Shown here one piece after another: positions 44,674 to 54,274 of a DNA stretch of 61,756 bases. Origin of the DNA: Acidimicrobiales bacterium (GTDB lineage Bacteria; Actinomycetota; Acidimicrobiia; Acidimicrobiales; RAAP-2). Within the stretch, counting starts at the first letter, position 1. Each line of letters opens with the position of its first letter. Where the stretch lies: positions 1 through 61,756 of the forward strand of contig JADGOE010000011.1 in NCBI GenBank assembly GCA_017883135.1, read 5' to 3'. The notes beneath the pieces were generated by a model. The model searched no databases, was not told where the DNA came from, and was given only the letters and a program-made list of their open reading frames with translations. The position numbers were made by a program, and so were the translations under genes.

Positions 44674-44973
44674 ATGACCGATGCCGAAGAGACGTGCCAC
44701 CATCTCGGCCACGTGCAGGAGGTCCAACCGTCCAGCGAAGGCTGCGTGGAGTGCCTGCGCTCCGGCAGCCAGTGGGTACACCTGCGGATGTGCATGATCT
44801 GCGGCCATGTCGGCTGTTGCGACAGCTCACCCGGGCAGCACGCCACCGCCCACTTCGATGAGACGGGGCATCCCCTGGTGCAGTCCTTCGAGCCGGGCGA
44901 GGAGTGGTGGTGGTGCCACGTCGACGAGATGGCCTTCGAGGTCGACGGCGCCCCCCGGTTCGAGCACTCCTGA
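44674..44973 (+). CDS. UBP-type zinc finger protein, 99 aa
   Basis: ATG 44674. ETCHHLGHVQEVQPSSEGCV, then ECLRSGSQWVHLRMCMICGH and VGCCDSSPGQHATAHFDETG, then GHPLVQSFEPGEEWWWCHVD. The ordered Cys/His pairs match the ZnF-UBP domain that in eukaryotes binds ubiquitin tails. Bacterial stand-alone versions are small proteins of unknown role, frequent in actinobacteria. The aromatic WWW near the end is typical. Nothing in the context suggests a function. Confidence 0.85.
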   Translation: MTDAEETCHHLGHVQEVQPSSEGCVECLRSGSQWVHLRMCMICGHVGCCDSSPGQHATAHFDETGHPLVQSFEPGEEWWWCHVDEMAFEVDGAPRFEHS

Positions 44974-45010
44974 GGCGAAGCCTGCGTGCATCGGTAGGGT
45001 CGCACCATCC

Positions 45011-46177
45011 ATGGCAGTGATCCGAGCTCCGAGAAGATCCCCGATCCGGACGGGCCGCTGGCCCCGCGCTGTGGCACCGGTCCTCGTCGCCGCGGCCCTG
45101 TCGGGCTGTTCGCTGCTCGCCACGCCGAGTGCCGCCCCGGTGCACGACTCCTCGCTGGCCCCTCCGGGCCCCGTTGGCTACGTGGTGTGCCCAACGGCGG
45201 TCACGCCGGTGGAGCTGACCACAGGGACCGCCGAGGCTCCCATCCCCCTCCCCATCTCCGGAACCCCGGTGCTCGGGAACTTCGCCATCGCCACCTCGCC
45301 CGATGGGCGGTGGGCCTATGTGGTGACGACCAGCGGGGTCGGTCGCTCATCGGCCTCGGCCGCCTCGCGGCACAATGTGGTCGTTCCCATCGACCTTGCG
45401 ACCCAGCAGGCACTTGCGCCCATCGCCATCCCCGGCCAGGGCGGCACCCATGCGGTCGTGGTCATGCCCAACGGCCGGACCGTTCTTGCGGCCAGCGGGT
45501 CCACCATCGTGCCGGTCGACGCCAGCACCCGCGAAGTCGGCATTCCGCTCGACCTCGGCGCCGGTGACACGATCTTCGGATTGGCCCTCGACCCGTTGAA
45601 CGCCATGCTGTACGCGCTGGTGCCCGGGGCCGTCGTTCCGGTGAACACCGCTGACGCAACCGCCCGCACCGCGATCCCGACCGGGTTGTCGATCTCCTCC
45701 GTCTCTTCGCCACACGGGATCGCGGTCACCGGTGACGGGAGCACCATCTACGTGGTGGGCCAGGGGGGCACCGACTTCGGTGGCCGGGTGCTCCCCATCA
45801 TGGCAGGCACCGGTGTCACCCTCCCCACCACCGGATTCGACCGGTTCGGCATATCGGACCCTGCCGCGTTGGCGTTGGCACCTGACGGGTCCGCGCTGTT
45901 GGTGGTCGACTCGGCGAACAACTGGGTCGAGCCCGTCGACCTGTCCGCCTTCGCGAGCCCCTCCCAACCGGTGCGGTTGCCGCAACGAACCGGGGGCGTC
46001 ACCGATTCGGGCACGGGACATCCGACGGACATCGTGGCGGGCCCGCTCCGGACCGGTGCCTTCGTGGTCGATGGGCACAATTCGGTGGTGCCCTATGCAC
46101 CGGCCTCACGGGCGTTCGGTCGGGCGATCCCGGTGTGCTCGGGGGCGTCGTCGATGACCGTCGTCGCGGCCCCGTGA
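45011..46177 (+). CDS. Lipoprotein with YVTN-like beta-propeller repeats, 388 aa
   Basis: ATG 45011 gives an Arg-rich N region and a lipobox LVAAALSGC with Cys33, so it is anchored on the outer face of the membrane. The body contains repeated blade-like segments (AIATSPDGRWAYVVTTSG, TIFGLALDPLNAMLYALV, HGIAVTGDGSTIYVVGQG), each with the pattern d-g-x-x-hydrophobic-Y-V of YVTN/NHL propellers. It probably binds a cell-wall or secreted partner. I do not recognise an enzyme motif. It is convergent with a WS/DGAT gene; 12 bp separate the stops. Confidence 0.8.
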   Translation: MAVIRAPRRSPIRTGRWPRAVAPVLVAAALSGCSLLATPSAAPVHDSSLAPPGPVGYVVCPTAVTPVELTTGTAEAPIPLPISGTPVLGNFAIATSPDGRWAYVVTTSGVGRSSASAASRHNVVVPIDLATQQALAPIAIPGQGGTHAVVVMPNGRTVLAASGSTIVPVDASTREVGIPLDLGAGDTIFGLALDPLNAMLYALVPGAVVPVNTADATARTAIPTGLSISSVSSPHGIAVTGDGSTIYVVGQGGTDFGGRVLPIMAGTGVTLPTTGFDRFGISDPAALALAPDGSALLVVDSANNWVEPVDLSAFASPSQPVRLPQRTGGVTDSGTGHPTDIVAGPLRTGAFVVDGHNSVVPYAPASRAFGRAIPVCSGASSMTVVAAP

Positions 46178-46189
46178 ACGGATGGCCGG

Positions 46190-47677
46190 TCAGGCACCGT
46201 CCCGGGCAGCACCGATGCCGGAGGCACAGGCCGCGGCGGCTTCCTCGGACCGATAGGTGGCCGGCTCCACCCGTGCCGCCTCGAGGAGCTCGTCGAGTGC
46301 CACCGGGATCGTCGCGGCCAGACTCCACGCCTTGGGCATGGCCTCGGGGCACGCCATGATCCCCCAGTAGAGGACGCGCCGATAGCTCATGATGGTGATG
46401 TTGACCCCCATCCCGTCGATCACGGGGCCGAGGGGAAAGCCTGCAACCAACTCAGCACCTCCCAGGTAGAGGGGGAAGTCGGGGCCGGGCACGTTGGAGA
46501 TGACCAGATTGGCAATCGGCCGGTGCCGGTCGGCCAGCCGCATCCGGCTGTAGAGCCGTGCGGCACTGGCGAAGACGTTCGGCGTGGCGTACTCCGCCCA
46601 GTTCTGCAGCAGGTCGGCTCCGAGGGCGTTGTGCTCCTCCTTGGCGCCCTTGGTCCCCTCGCGTATGGCCATCAGGCGGTCGATGGGGTCATGGAGGTTG
46701 GCGGGGAGCTGCACGAACATGGACGACACCTGGTTGGAACCCCGAGGCGCGCCCTCCTCGGGCCGCACCGACACCGGGACCACCGCCACCAGCGGCTTCT
46801 CGGGGAGCTCGTCACCGTCCAGCAGGATGGAGCGCAGGGCGCCGCTGGAAACGGCCAGGATGACGTCGTTGACAGTGGTTCCGGTGGCGTTCTTCAGTCG
46901 CTTGACATCCTCGAGCCCGATCGCGGCGAATGCCACTGTGCGCCGTCTGGTCAACGCAGCGTTGAACGACGTCCGAGGGGCCGACAGGGGTAGCGCCGCC
47001 TTGGCCTGGGCCGCACGGTGCCGGGGCTCATTGCGGACCTTGCGCACGTCGAGCAGTCGCCGGCCGGTGCGCAGGATGTCGAAGGTCATCTCGAGCGGCC
47101 GCATGGTCCGGGCGGCGATGGCCTCGCTCATCAATTCGAGCCCCGATGGAACCCGCGTGTCCAACGGGCGCTCCGGCGGAGGGGGAGGCGGAGGGGGATC
47201 GGGCTCCAGATCGAAGAGCACGGAGAGGAGCTCGGCGCCGGACACCCCGTCAACCGTCGAGTGGTGCATCTTGGCGACCAGGCCGATCCGCCCGCCCGCC
47301 AGGCCCTCGACGATCCAGATCTCCCACAGCGGCTTCGAGCGATCGAGCTGATGGCCGGTGATCTCCCCGGCCAGGTCCGCCAGCTCGCGGAGGCCCCCCG
47401 GGCTCGGCACCGCGGCCCGCCGGACGTGGTAGTCGATGTCGAAGTCGAAGTCGTCGACCCACACCGGGTGGCCGAGACGGAACGGCACCTCCACCAGCCG
47501 CCGCCGGAAGACCGGGGCGCTGAAGGTCCGGGCGGCGATCGACGACTGCATCTTCGTGAAGGAGTAGCCGCCCGGGACGGTCGACGGGTCGAAGACCGTG
47601 GTCATGGCCACATGCATGTGCAGGCTCGGGGTCTCGAGGTAGAGGAAGCTGGCGTCGAGCCCACTCAGTCGTTCCAT
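46190..47677 (-). CDS. WS/DGAT-family acyltransferase (wax ester / triacylglycerol synthase)
   Basis: 495 aa from ATG 47677 (ERLSGLDASFLYLETPSLHM). The active-site HHSTVDG motif is at residues 138-144 (AKMHHSTVDGVSGAE), with TTVNDVILAVSSGALR, NLVISNVPGPDFPLYLGG and GVNITIMSYR following. A run of eight prolines (about residues 157-170) is an unusual linker. It makes storage esters or TAG from acyl-CoA. It is divergent from the esterase gene across 116 bp, so synthesis and breakdown genes share a promoter region. Confidence 0.9.
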   Translation of the reverse strand: MERLSGLDASFLYLETPSLHMHVAMTTVFDPSTVPGGYSFTKMQSSIAARTFSAPVFRRRLVEVPFRLGHPVWVDDFDFDIDYHVRRAAVPSPGGLRELADLAGEITGHQLDRSKPLWEIWIVEGLAGGRIGLVAKMHHSTVDGVSGAELLSVLFDLEPDPPPPPPPPERPLDTRVPSGLELMSEAIAARTMRPLEMTFDILRTGRRLLDVRKVRNEPRHRAAQAKAALPLSAPRTSFNAALTRRRTVAFAAIGLEDVKRLKNATGTTVNDVILAVSSGALRSILLDGDELPEKPLVAVVPVSVRPEEGAPRGSNQVSSMFVQLPANLHDPIDRLMAIREGTKGAKEEHNALGADLLQNWAEYATPNVFASAARLYSRMRLADRHRPIANLVISNVPGPDFPLYLGGAELVAGFPLGPVIDGMGVNITIMSYRRVLYWGIMACPEAMPKAWSLAATIPVALDELLEAARVEPATYRSEEAAAACASGIGAARDGA

Positions 47678-47793
47678 GCCCGTCCTTTCGCTGGTTCACC
47701 CGCGACCGAGCGTTCCCCTCCCTCTGGCCTGCCCCGTCGGTTCCGGGCCTGCCCCGTCGGATCCGGGCCGGTTTCACGTCTCGACGCCGGACG

Positions 47794-49041
47794 GTGTTTG
47801 ATGGAGAGGTGGCGTGGGTGTTGCTTGCAGTCAGCATGGTCGGCGCGCTCCTCGTGGTCAACGTCTATCTTCCGGCCCGCCGCGAGCCCCTGACGGTGGT
47901 CAGCTTCGCCCTGGGCTGGATCGTCGCCGAACTGCCAGTTCAGGTGGGCGTGGTCGCGGTGGCGCTGACGGCGGCCCTCGCTGCGGCCGGGGCCCTGGGG
48001 AGCTGGCCCGGGTGGGTCGGTCTGGGCATCGCGGTTGCGTCCTGGGCCGGGCTGATCGGCCTGACCGTCATCGCCCACCGGTCCAAGGTCCTGGTGGACG
48101 AGGCGCTCGACCGTGCAACCGCCGGTGCGATCGGCGCTGACGATCTGGATCCGACCCCGGAGTGGACCCGGTGGTGGAGAGTGGTGATCGCCATCCCGTT
48201 CCGCCTCCGCTCCATCCGGCGGGTGCGGAACATCGACTACTGCGGCGACGGCAACTACCGGCACAAGCTCGACGTCCTCACCCGCCGCGGGGTGGTCGCC
48301 GACGGTGCGCCGGTGCTGGTCTACATCCACGGCGGGGGGTGGGTCATCGGGGACAAACGCGAGCAGGGCATTCCCATGATGCACGAGCTGGTCCGCCGCG
48401 GATGGGTCTGTGTCGCCATCAACTACCGCCTCAGTCCTCGGGCCACGTGGCCTGCCCACATCGTCGACTGCAAGCGGGCGGTGGCCTGGGTGCGGGAGAA
48501 CATCGACGAGCACGGGGGGGACCCCGGGTTCATCGCCGTGTCGGGCGGGTCGGCCGGGGGCCACCTCTCAGCGCTGCTCGCCCTCACTCCCAACGAGCCC
48601 GAATGGCAACCCGGCTTCGAGGACGCCGACACGTCAGTCGACGCGTGCCTCCCCTTGTACGGCGTCTACGACGTGACCGGCGATCCGGACGCGTCGGGGG
48701 CCTATGGGCCCGGGCTCTTGGACCTGCTCGAACGCCGGGTGATGAAGACCACGATCGCCGACAACCGGGCCGTCTTCGAACGGGCCTCGCCCGACCGTCG
48801 AATCACCGCGACCGCGCCGCCGATGTTCGTCCTGCACGGCACCAACGACACCCTGGTCCCTCCCCAGGTGGCCAGGCGGTTCGTGGAGCGCCTCCGGGCG
48901 GTGTCCCGGGAGCCGGTGGCCTACGTGGAGCTGCCGCGCGCTCAGCACGCATTCGACATCCTGGTCTCGATCCGGTCCCGCCACACGACGATGGGTGCGG
49001 TCCGCTTCCTCGAGGCCATGAGGAGCCGGGTGCCCCGGTGA
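47794..49041 (+). CDS. Alpha/beta hydrolase (HSL-type esterase/lipase) with membrane N terminus
   Basis: 415 aa. Several hydrophobic segments occupy the first 95 residues (VLLAVSMVGALLVVNVYL and others). Then the hormone-sensitive-lipase fold follows: oxyanion motif HGGGW at 179-183, nucleophile in GGSAGGH (Ser253), Asp352 in HGTNDTLVP and His385 in AQHAFD. Similar mycobacterial proteins (LipC/LipH group) cleave acylglycerols. The start is uncertain; GTG 47794 is the longest, and a GTG 5 codons on has GGAGAGG ahead. It stands next to a divergent WS/DGAT gene, which fits lipid turnover. Confidence 0.85.
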   Translation: MFDGEVAWVLLAVSMVGALLVVNVYLPARREPLTVVSFALGWIVAELPVQVGVVAVALTAALAAAGALGSWPGWVGLGIAVASWAGLIGLTVIAHRSKVLVDEALDRATAGAIGADDLDPTPEWTRWWRVVIAIPFRLRSIRRVRNIDYCGDGNYRHKLDVLTRRGVVADGAPVLVYIHGGGWVIGDKREQGIPMMHELVRRGWVCVAINYRLSPRATWPAHIVDCKRAVAWVRENIDEHGGDPGFIAVSGGSAGGHLSALLALTPNEPEWQPGFEDADTSVDACLPLYGVYDVTGDPDASGAYGPGLLDLLERRVMKTTIADNRAVFERASPDRRITATAPPMFVLHGTNDTLVPPQVARRFVERLRAVSREPVAYVELPRAQHAFDILVSIRSRHTTMGAVRFLEAMRSRVPR

Positions 49042-49239
49042 GTGGTGGCCCCCGCCGGGCAACTCCGTGCCCGCCGGAGAAGCCCGCCGCAGGGCCGGTC
49101 GCAGCCAGATCCGTGGTGGCCCGGACCTGCAGTGCTGGACACGCACACGAGTTTCTGACGTAGAGTCACATATTCGTGTTGGCCAGGGCTGGCAACGAGC
49201 GGTACCTGCAAGCATCACATACCGATACAAGGGGGAGCC

Positions 49240-50547
49240 TTGGGTTCTGCATCATGGAAGACGCGCACGGCCGTTCTGGGAGTGGTCGTGCTGTTCGGAC
49301 TGACCGCCGTCGGCTGCAGCTCCACAAGCTCGTCGTCGACCACGACAACGTCGGGGAGCGGATCGGGTGGATCGTCTGTTCCGGCCAGTGCCATGAGCGG
49401 CCACACCGGAATCACCTCGACGTCGGTGAGCGTGGCCAACGTGTCCACACTGACAGGCGGCCTGTTCAAGGGTGCCGGCATCGGGGTCCAGGCGTACGCC
49501 GACTATGTGAACTCGACCGGTGGGGTGAACGGCCGGAAGATCACGGTCGACAACGGTGACGACAGCTTCACCGGAGCAGGCAACAAGCAGGCCACCCAGA
49601 ACGCGATCACCAACGACTTCGCCCTGGTTGGCGACTTCTCGCTCGAGGACAGCTTCGGCGGCTCCCTGCTGGCCCAGAACCCGGGGATGCCCGACGTGTC
49701 CCAGGTCCTCGACAACGCCACCAATAAGCTGCCCAACGTGTACAGCCCGGTTCCTCTGGGCGCCGGGTGGCAAGAGGGTCCGCTCCAGTACTTCAAGAAG
49801 AAGTTCTCTCAGGACATCTCGGCCGTGGGCTCGCTGGTGGCCGACTCGCCATCAGCCGCTGCCACCTGGAACGGCGAGAAGTACGTGATGGAGAAGGTGG
49901 GCTACAAGGTGATCTACGACAACACCTATGCCGTCACCCAGACCGACTTCACCCAGAATGTGATCCAGATGAAGAGCGCCGGCGTCAAGATCCTCTTCAT
50001 CGACCAGATGCCGGAGAACTACGCGTCCTCGGTCCTCAAAGCCCTGGGGCAGCAGAACTTCCACCCCCAGGTGGTGCTGGGCGCCGCGACCTACTCCAGC
50101 GCCTTGGTGGCGGGTTCCGGTGGTCCCGCTGCGGTCGACGGGTCCTACCTCTCGCAGAACTCGTCGCTCTACCTGGGCCAGGACGCGTCGGCCATTCCGG
50201 CAGTCGGGACGTTCCTCCATTGGGTCAACGTGGCCTCCCCCGGGTTCAAGACGGACCTCTTCACCATGTACGGCTGGCTGTCGGCGGAGCTCTTCGCCCA
50301 GGCATTGAAGAACGCCGGTTCCAAGCCGAGTCGGGGCTCCTTGCTGCAGGCGCTGTCCAAGGTCACCGAGTTCGACGGAGGGCACATCGTCGCCCCGACC
50401 AACCCCGCGGCCAAGACGACCAGCAACTGCTATCTCGAGGCCATAGTGGTCAACGGGGACTTCCAGCGTATCGATGACCCACCGGTGAACGGCAGCACGA
50501 ATGGTTACCGTTGCGACTATTCGTACGTGAAGCAGCCGGGCACCTGA
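49240..50547 (+). CDS. ABC transporter substrate-binding lipoprotein (branched-chain amino-acid type)
   Basis: 435 aa from TTG 49240, with AAGGGGGAG ahead. The signal ends in the lipobox LTAVGC (Cys26) and is followed by a Ser/Thr-rich linker. The periplasmic-binding fold of the LivK/type I class starts near GHTGITSTSVSVANVSTLTG (the domain entry before the usual GA.N.y.d.vNa..GGvnG pattern, which is present as GVQAYADYVNSTGGVNGRKI). It probably delivers an amino acid, urea or aromatic acid to the permease genes downstream. Ligand residues cannot be read. Confidence 0.85.
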   Translation: MGSASWKTRTAVLGVVVLFGLTAVGCSSTSSSSTTTTSGSGSGGSSVPASAMSGHTGITSTSVSVANVSTLTGGLFKGAGIGVQAYADYVNSTGGVNGRKITVDNGDDSFTGAGNKQATQNAITNDFALVGDFSLEDSFGGSLLAQNPGMPDVSQVLDNATNKLPNVYSPVPLGAGWQEGPLQYFKKKFSQDISAVGSLVADSPSAAATWNGEKYVMEKVGYKVIYDNTYAVTQTDFTQNVIQMKSAGVKILFIDQMPENYASSVLKALGQQNFHPQVVLGAATYSSALVAGSGGPAAVDGSYLSQNSSLYLGQDASAIPAVGTFLHWVNVASPGFKTDLFTMYGWLSAELFAQALKNAGSKPSRGSLLQALSKVTEFDGGHIVAPTNPAAKTTSNCYLEAIVVNGDFQRIDDPPVNGSTNGYRCDYSYVKQPGT

Positions 50548-50605
50548 ACAGACCGACCGACGTCGGTGGCACGTAACCTGACCCACGGGGGATGAGGTCC
50601 AAGCG

Positions 50606-52546
50606 GTGAGCAATTTTCTCCAATACACCGTGTTCGGCATCATGCTCGGTGCCGGCTATGCGATCGCCGCCACCGGCCTAGTGGTCACCTACACCACGTC
50701 TGGGGTCTTCAACTTCGCCCAGGGTGCGGTGGGAATGATCGCTGCCTTCAGCTACTGGGAGTTGGTCACGGCGCACCACGTGCCGATCCTGGTGGCACTG
50801 GTCATCATTCTGGTACTGGGCGCATCGATCGCCGGCGCCCTTGTGGAACGTGTGCTCATGCGCCGGCTGCACGGGGCATCGGCCGAGCGGCCGGTGATGG
50901 TGACATTGGGCTTGATGGTGATCCTCACCGGCTTGGCTGCCATCGTCTGGAGCCCGAGCACCCAGCGGACCGTGGGCTACATGATCAACGGTCAGTTCGG
51001 CCTGCTGGGCATCAACATCCAATACCAGTACGTGCTCATCATCGCGGTGGCCATCGCGGTGGCCATCGGGTTGCGGGCCCTCTTCTACTCGACACGGCCC
51101 GGCTACGCGCTCCGGGCGGTGGTCGACGATCCCGAGCTGTTGGCCATGTCCGGTGCCTCGCCGAACCGGATGAGCCAGTACGGATGGATCCTCGGGTTCG
51201 TGATGGCAGCGTTGTCCGGCGTGCTGTTGGCATCGACCCAGACCACCGGCCTCAACATCGAGGCGATGACCCTGCTGGTCGTGAGCGGGTACGCGGCGGC
51301 CATCGTCGGTCGGCTGAAGAACATCCCGATCACCTTCGCCGCCGCGGTCGGGATCGGACTTGCCGAGAACTACATCGGCAACTACGTGGTGCCCCATGTC
51401 CCCCAGAACCTGGGACTCGACATCACCAACGCGCTGCCGATGGTCTTCTTGTTCATCGCCTTGGTCACGTTGCCCTCGGTGCGACTGCGGGCGGTTGGGC
51501 GTCTCACCACCTTGCGGGTGCCGAGGGTGGCAAGCGGGTGGGAGTCGCTGGTGGCCGGGGGAGTCTTCTTCGCTGTGGCGGTGACAGCTGCCCTGCTCTT
51601 CGGCAACACCGCGTTCAAGGGAACCACCCTGCTCACCCTGGGCGGCGTGGTCATGGCGCTGGGCATCGTCGGCCTCTCCTTGGTGCTGGTCACCGGTTAC
51701 TCGGGACAGGTCTCGCTGTGCCAGTTCTCCTTCATGGGGATCGGAGCCTTCGTCATGGGCAAAGTGGCCGGTGGTGGCTCGCTGCTCGGACTTCTGGCTG
51801 CGACGGCGGTCTGCGCAGGCATCGGAGCCCTCATCGCCCTCCCCACCATCCGTCTCCGCGATCTCTATCTGGCCCTGGCCACCTTCGCCTTCGCCGACGC
51901 GGTGGCCAACGCCTTCTTCACCGATCCCCACATCTACGGCAGTGGCGGGGTGGGTGTCGGGCGGATCGTGCTGCCGGGCCTCTCCTTCGGCGGTGACGCC
52001 TCCGAGTTCTTGATGGTCACGGCCTTCTTCGTCCTGGCAGCTTGGATGGTCCTCGCCATGCGCCGCAGCCTGTTCGGCCGGAGGCTGCTAGCGGTGAACG
52101 ACTCTCCGGCGGCCTACGCCACCGTCGGGCTCAACATCGGGTTTACCAAAGTGGCGGTGTTCGCCATCGCTGCCGGCATGGCCGGTCTGGCCGGCGCACT
52201 GTACGGCACCGTGCAGCAGATCGTGGGCACCTCTGACTTCGACGTCTTCCCCGGCATCATCTTCGTCCTCTTCGTCACCATCTGGAGCATCCGCACCGTG
52301 TCGGGTGCATTCCTCGCCGCACTCACCTATGTCGTGCTCAACCAGCTGTGGCCCAGTGGCCTGGGCCTCTTTGCCGGCATCGGGATCATCCTCATCGGCA
52401 GGGCCGCCGGCGGGATCTTGGGGATCGAGGCGATCCAGGTCCACCTCCCCTGGGTCAGGCGGAGGCAGACGGATCTCGCAGAAATCCCGACTGCAGCCCT
52501 GGCGGGTGCGGCCATCATCGGTGGAGGGACCCATGTCGCCGGTTGA
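50606..52546 (+). CDS. Fused LivH-LivM branched-chain amino-acid permease
   Basis: 646 aa from GTG 50606. The N-terminal half reads NFLQYTVFGIMLGAGYAIAA, then TTSGVFNFAQGAVGMIAAFS and GASIAGALVERVLMRRLHG, typical LivH. From about residue 300 the LivM pattern follows: GYSGQVSLCQFSFMGIGAF, RLRDLYLALATFAFADAVAN and VNDSPAAYATVGLNIGFTKV. Both permeases are normally separate proteins; the fusion makes a single long transmembrane unit. It overlaps livG by 14 bases. The operon order is binding protein, fused permease and two ATPases. Confidence 0.9.
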   Translation: MSNFLQYTVFGIMLGAGYAIAATGLVVTYTTSGVFNFAQGAVGMIAAFSYWELVTAHHVPILVALVIILVLGASIAGALVERVLMRRLHGASAERPVMVTLGLMVILTGLAAIVWSPSTQRTVGYMINGQFGLLGINIQYQYVLIIAVAIAVAIGLRALFYSTRPGYALRAVVDDPELLAMSGASPNRMSQYGWILGFVMAALSGVLLASTQTTGLNIEAMTLLVVSGYAAAIVGRLKNIPITFAAAVGIGLAENYIGNYVVPHVPQNLGLDITNALPMVFLFIALVTLPSVRLRAVGRLTTLRVPRVASGWESLVAGGVFFAVAVTAALLFGNTAFKGTTLLTLGGVVMALGIVGLSLVLVTGYSGQVSLCQFSFMGIGAFVMGKVAGGGSLLGLLAATAVCAGIGALIALPTIRLRDLYLALATFAFADAVANAFFTDPHIYGSGGVGVGRIVLPGLSFGGDASEFLMVTAFFVLAAWMVLAMRRSLFGRRLLAVNDSPAAYATVGLNIGFTKVAVFAIAAGMAGLAGALYGTVQQIVGTSDFDVFPGIIFVLFVTIWSIRTVSGAFLAALTYVVLNQLWPSGLGLFAGIGIILIGRAAGGILGIEAIQVHLPWVRRRQTDLAEIPTAALAGAAIIGGGTHVAG

Positions 52547-53465
52547 TGCGCATGCCCGGGGTTCCGCCGTGCTCATGGTCTCCGAAGTGGCGGTCCGATT
52601 CGGCGGGGTGGCGGCGCTCCGTGACGTCAGCCTCTCCGTGCAACCCGCAACGGTCACCGGCCTGATCGGTCCCAACGGGGCCGGCAAGACGACCTTGTTC
52701 AACGTGATCAGCGGCCTGCAGGCGCCCGACCGGGGCTCGGTGCACCTCTTCGACACCGATGTCACCGCGATGAAGCCCCACCGCCGGGCCCGACTCGGTC
52801 TGGCCCGCACGTTCCAGCGCCTCGAGCTCTTCGGCTCGTTGACGGCCGGCGAGAACGTGCAGGTCGGTCTCGAATCCGCCGTCAAGTGGTGGGAGTGGCG
52901 CCATCTGAGCCGCTCGTTCCCGTGGAAGCGCCGGGCCGCCCGACCCGGGGACGCGGCGCCTGACGGCGACGGACCCAGCGGCCTGGGGTCGGTGGCAGCG
53001 GCCACCTCGGACCGGCTCCTGGACGGTGTCGGTCTCGAAGGGCTGGGGCATCAGCAGGCCAGCGCCATGCCGACCGGCCTGGCTCGCATGGTCGAACTGG
53101 CCCGGGCGCTGGCCATCGGGCCCAAGTTGCTGTTGCTCGACGAGCCCGGCTCGGGTCTCGACGAAGCCGAGTCGAAGGCGCTGGGTGACCTGCTGGTCAA
53201 GCTTGCGGCCGGCGGGATGGCCGTGCTGTTGGTCGAGCACGACATGGAGCTGGTGATGGGCATCTCCGACTACATCTACGTGCTCGACTTCGGCGACGTC
53301 ATCGCCTCGGGCACGCCCGAGGAGATCCGGAGGGACCCGATGGTCCAGGCCGCCTATCTCGGGGCGATGCCCGACGACCCGGGTTCGGAGGGAGCGACGG
53401 TGACCGAGGGGATCGGTGCCGGCACCGGCGGGTCACCAGGGATCGAGCCAGGAGGAGACAGGTGA
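52533..53465 (+). CDS. ABC transporter ATP-binding protein (LivG-like)
   Basis: 310 aa from ATG 52533. Walker A is TGLIGPNGAGKTTLFNVISG, with the Q-loop in RTFQRLELFGSLTAGEN, Walker B LLLLDEPGSGLDEAESKALG and switch His in LLVEHDMELVM. The signature motif, normally LS-GGQ or Y-G-x-Q-R, is replaced by MPTGLARMVELARAL, an atypical form, and an insertion of about 40 residues (WKRRAARPGDAAPDGDGP) precedes it. It overlaps the permease by 14 bases and the next gene by 4 (GTGA). Confidence 0.88.
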   Translation: MSPVDAHARGSAVLMVSEVAVRFGGVAALRDVSLSVQPATVTGLIGPNGAGKTTLFNVISGLQAPDRGSVHLFDTDVTAMKPHRRARLGLARTFQRLELFGSLTAGENVQVGLESAVKWWEWRHLSRSFPWKRRAARPGDAAPDGDGPSGLGSVAAATSDRLLDGVGLEGLGHQQASAMPTGLARMVELARALAIGPKLLLLDEPGSGLDEAESKALGDLLVKLAAGGMAVLLVEHDMELVMGISDYIYVLDFGDVIASGTPEEIRRDPMVQAAYLGAMPDDPGSEGATVTEGIGAGTGGSPGIEPGGDR

Positions 53466-54214
53466 CCGGGCTGACCGCTGAGTCCGCCGGGGGCCGCCGG
53501 GGGGCGGTAGCCGGACTCCCCCCGGGCATTGCCATCACGGACCTCAGGGCCGCCTATGGCCGGATCGAGGTGCTCCACGGCGTCGAGCTACTCGTGCCGC
53601 CAGGCAGCGTGTATGCCCTGCTCGGGCCGAACGGAGCTGGAAAGTCGACCCTGCTCAAGGTGATCAGCGGTCGGCTGCGGGCGACATCGGGGCAGGTGGT
53701 CATCGGCGAGAAGCCGGTGGGGAAGGCCTCGACCGAGAAGCTGGCGCGCAGCGGGGTCTGTGCCATTCCCGAGGGTCGTGGGGTCTTTCCCAACCTGACG
53801 GTGCGCGAGAACTTGCGTATCTGGACCTACCGCGGTGGCATGGACATCAACGAGGTCGAGGACACCACGTACGAGGAGTTCCCCCGGCTGAAGGAGCGGC
53901 GCAGGCAGATGGCCGGGACGCTGTCCGGCGGGGAGCAGCAGATGTTGGCCATCTCCAGGGCCCTGGTCACCCACCCGAAGGTGCTCCTCCTCGACGAGCT
54001 GTCCATGGGCCTCGCCCCTTTGATCGTGGCCGAGCTCTACGACCTGGTCGGCAACCTGGCCCGGAAGGGGATGACCGTCCTGCTGGTCGAGCAGTTCGTC
54101 TCCACCGCTCTGTCGGTGGCCAACCGTGCGGCCATCATGGTGCACGGCCGGATCGAGCAGGAGGGATCGCCCGAAGAGATGGCGGAGGCCGCGCTCAGCG
54201 TCTACCTGGCCTGA
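53462..54214 (+). CDS. ABC transporter ATP-binding protein (LivF-like)
   Basis: 250 aa from GTG 53462. Walker A is YALLGPNGAGKSTLLKVISG, the Q-loop region contains CAIPEGRGVFPNLTVRENL (the LivF hallmark), the signature is LSGGEQQMLAISRALVTHPK and Walker B is VLLLDELSMGLAPLI. It forms the ATPase heterodimer with the LivG-like protein. It is the last gene of the transporter operon and is convergent with valS, with 60 bp between the stops. Confidence 0.9.
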   Translation: MTGLTAESAGGRRGAVAGLPPGIAITDLRAAYGRIEVLHGVELLVPPGSVYALLGPNGAGKSTLLKVISGRLRATSGQVVIGEKPVGKASTEKLARSGVCAIPEGRGVFPNLTVRENLRIWTYRGGMDINEVEDTTYEEFPRLKERRRQMAGTLSGGEQQMLAISRALVTHPKVLLLDELSMGLAPLIVAELYDLVGNLARKGMTVLLVEQFVSTALSVANRAAIMVHGRIEQEGSPEEMAEAALSVYLA

Positions 54215-54274
54215 GCCGTGCCCCGGGCCGAGGCCGGCCCCACCGGTCGGCGCGAACCGACGGCGTGGTGGCGC

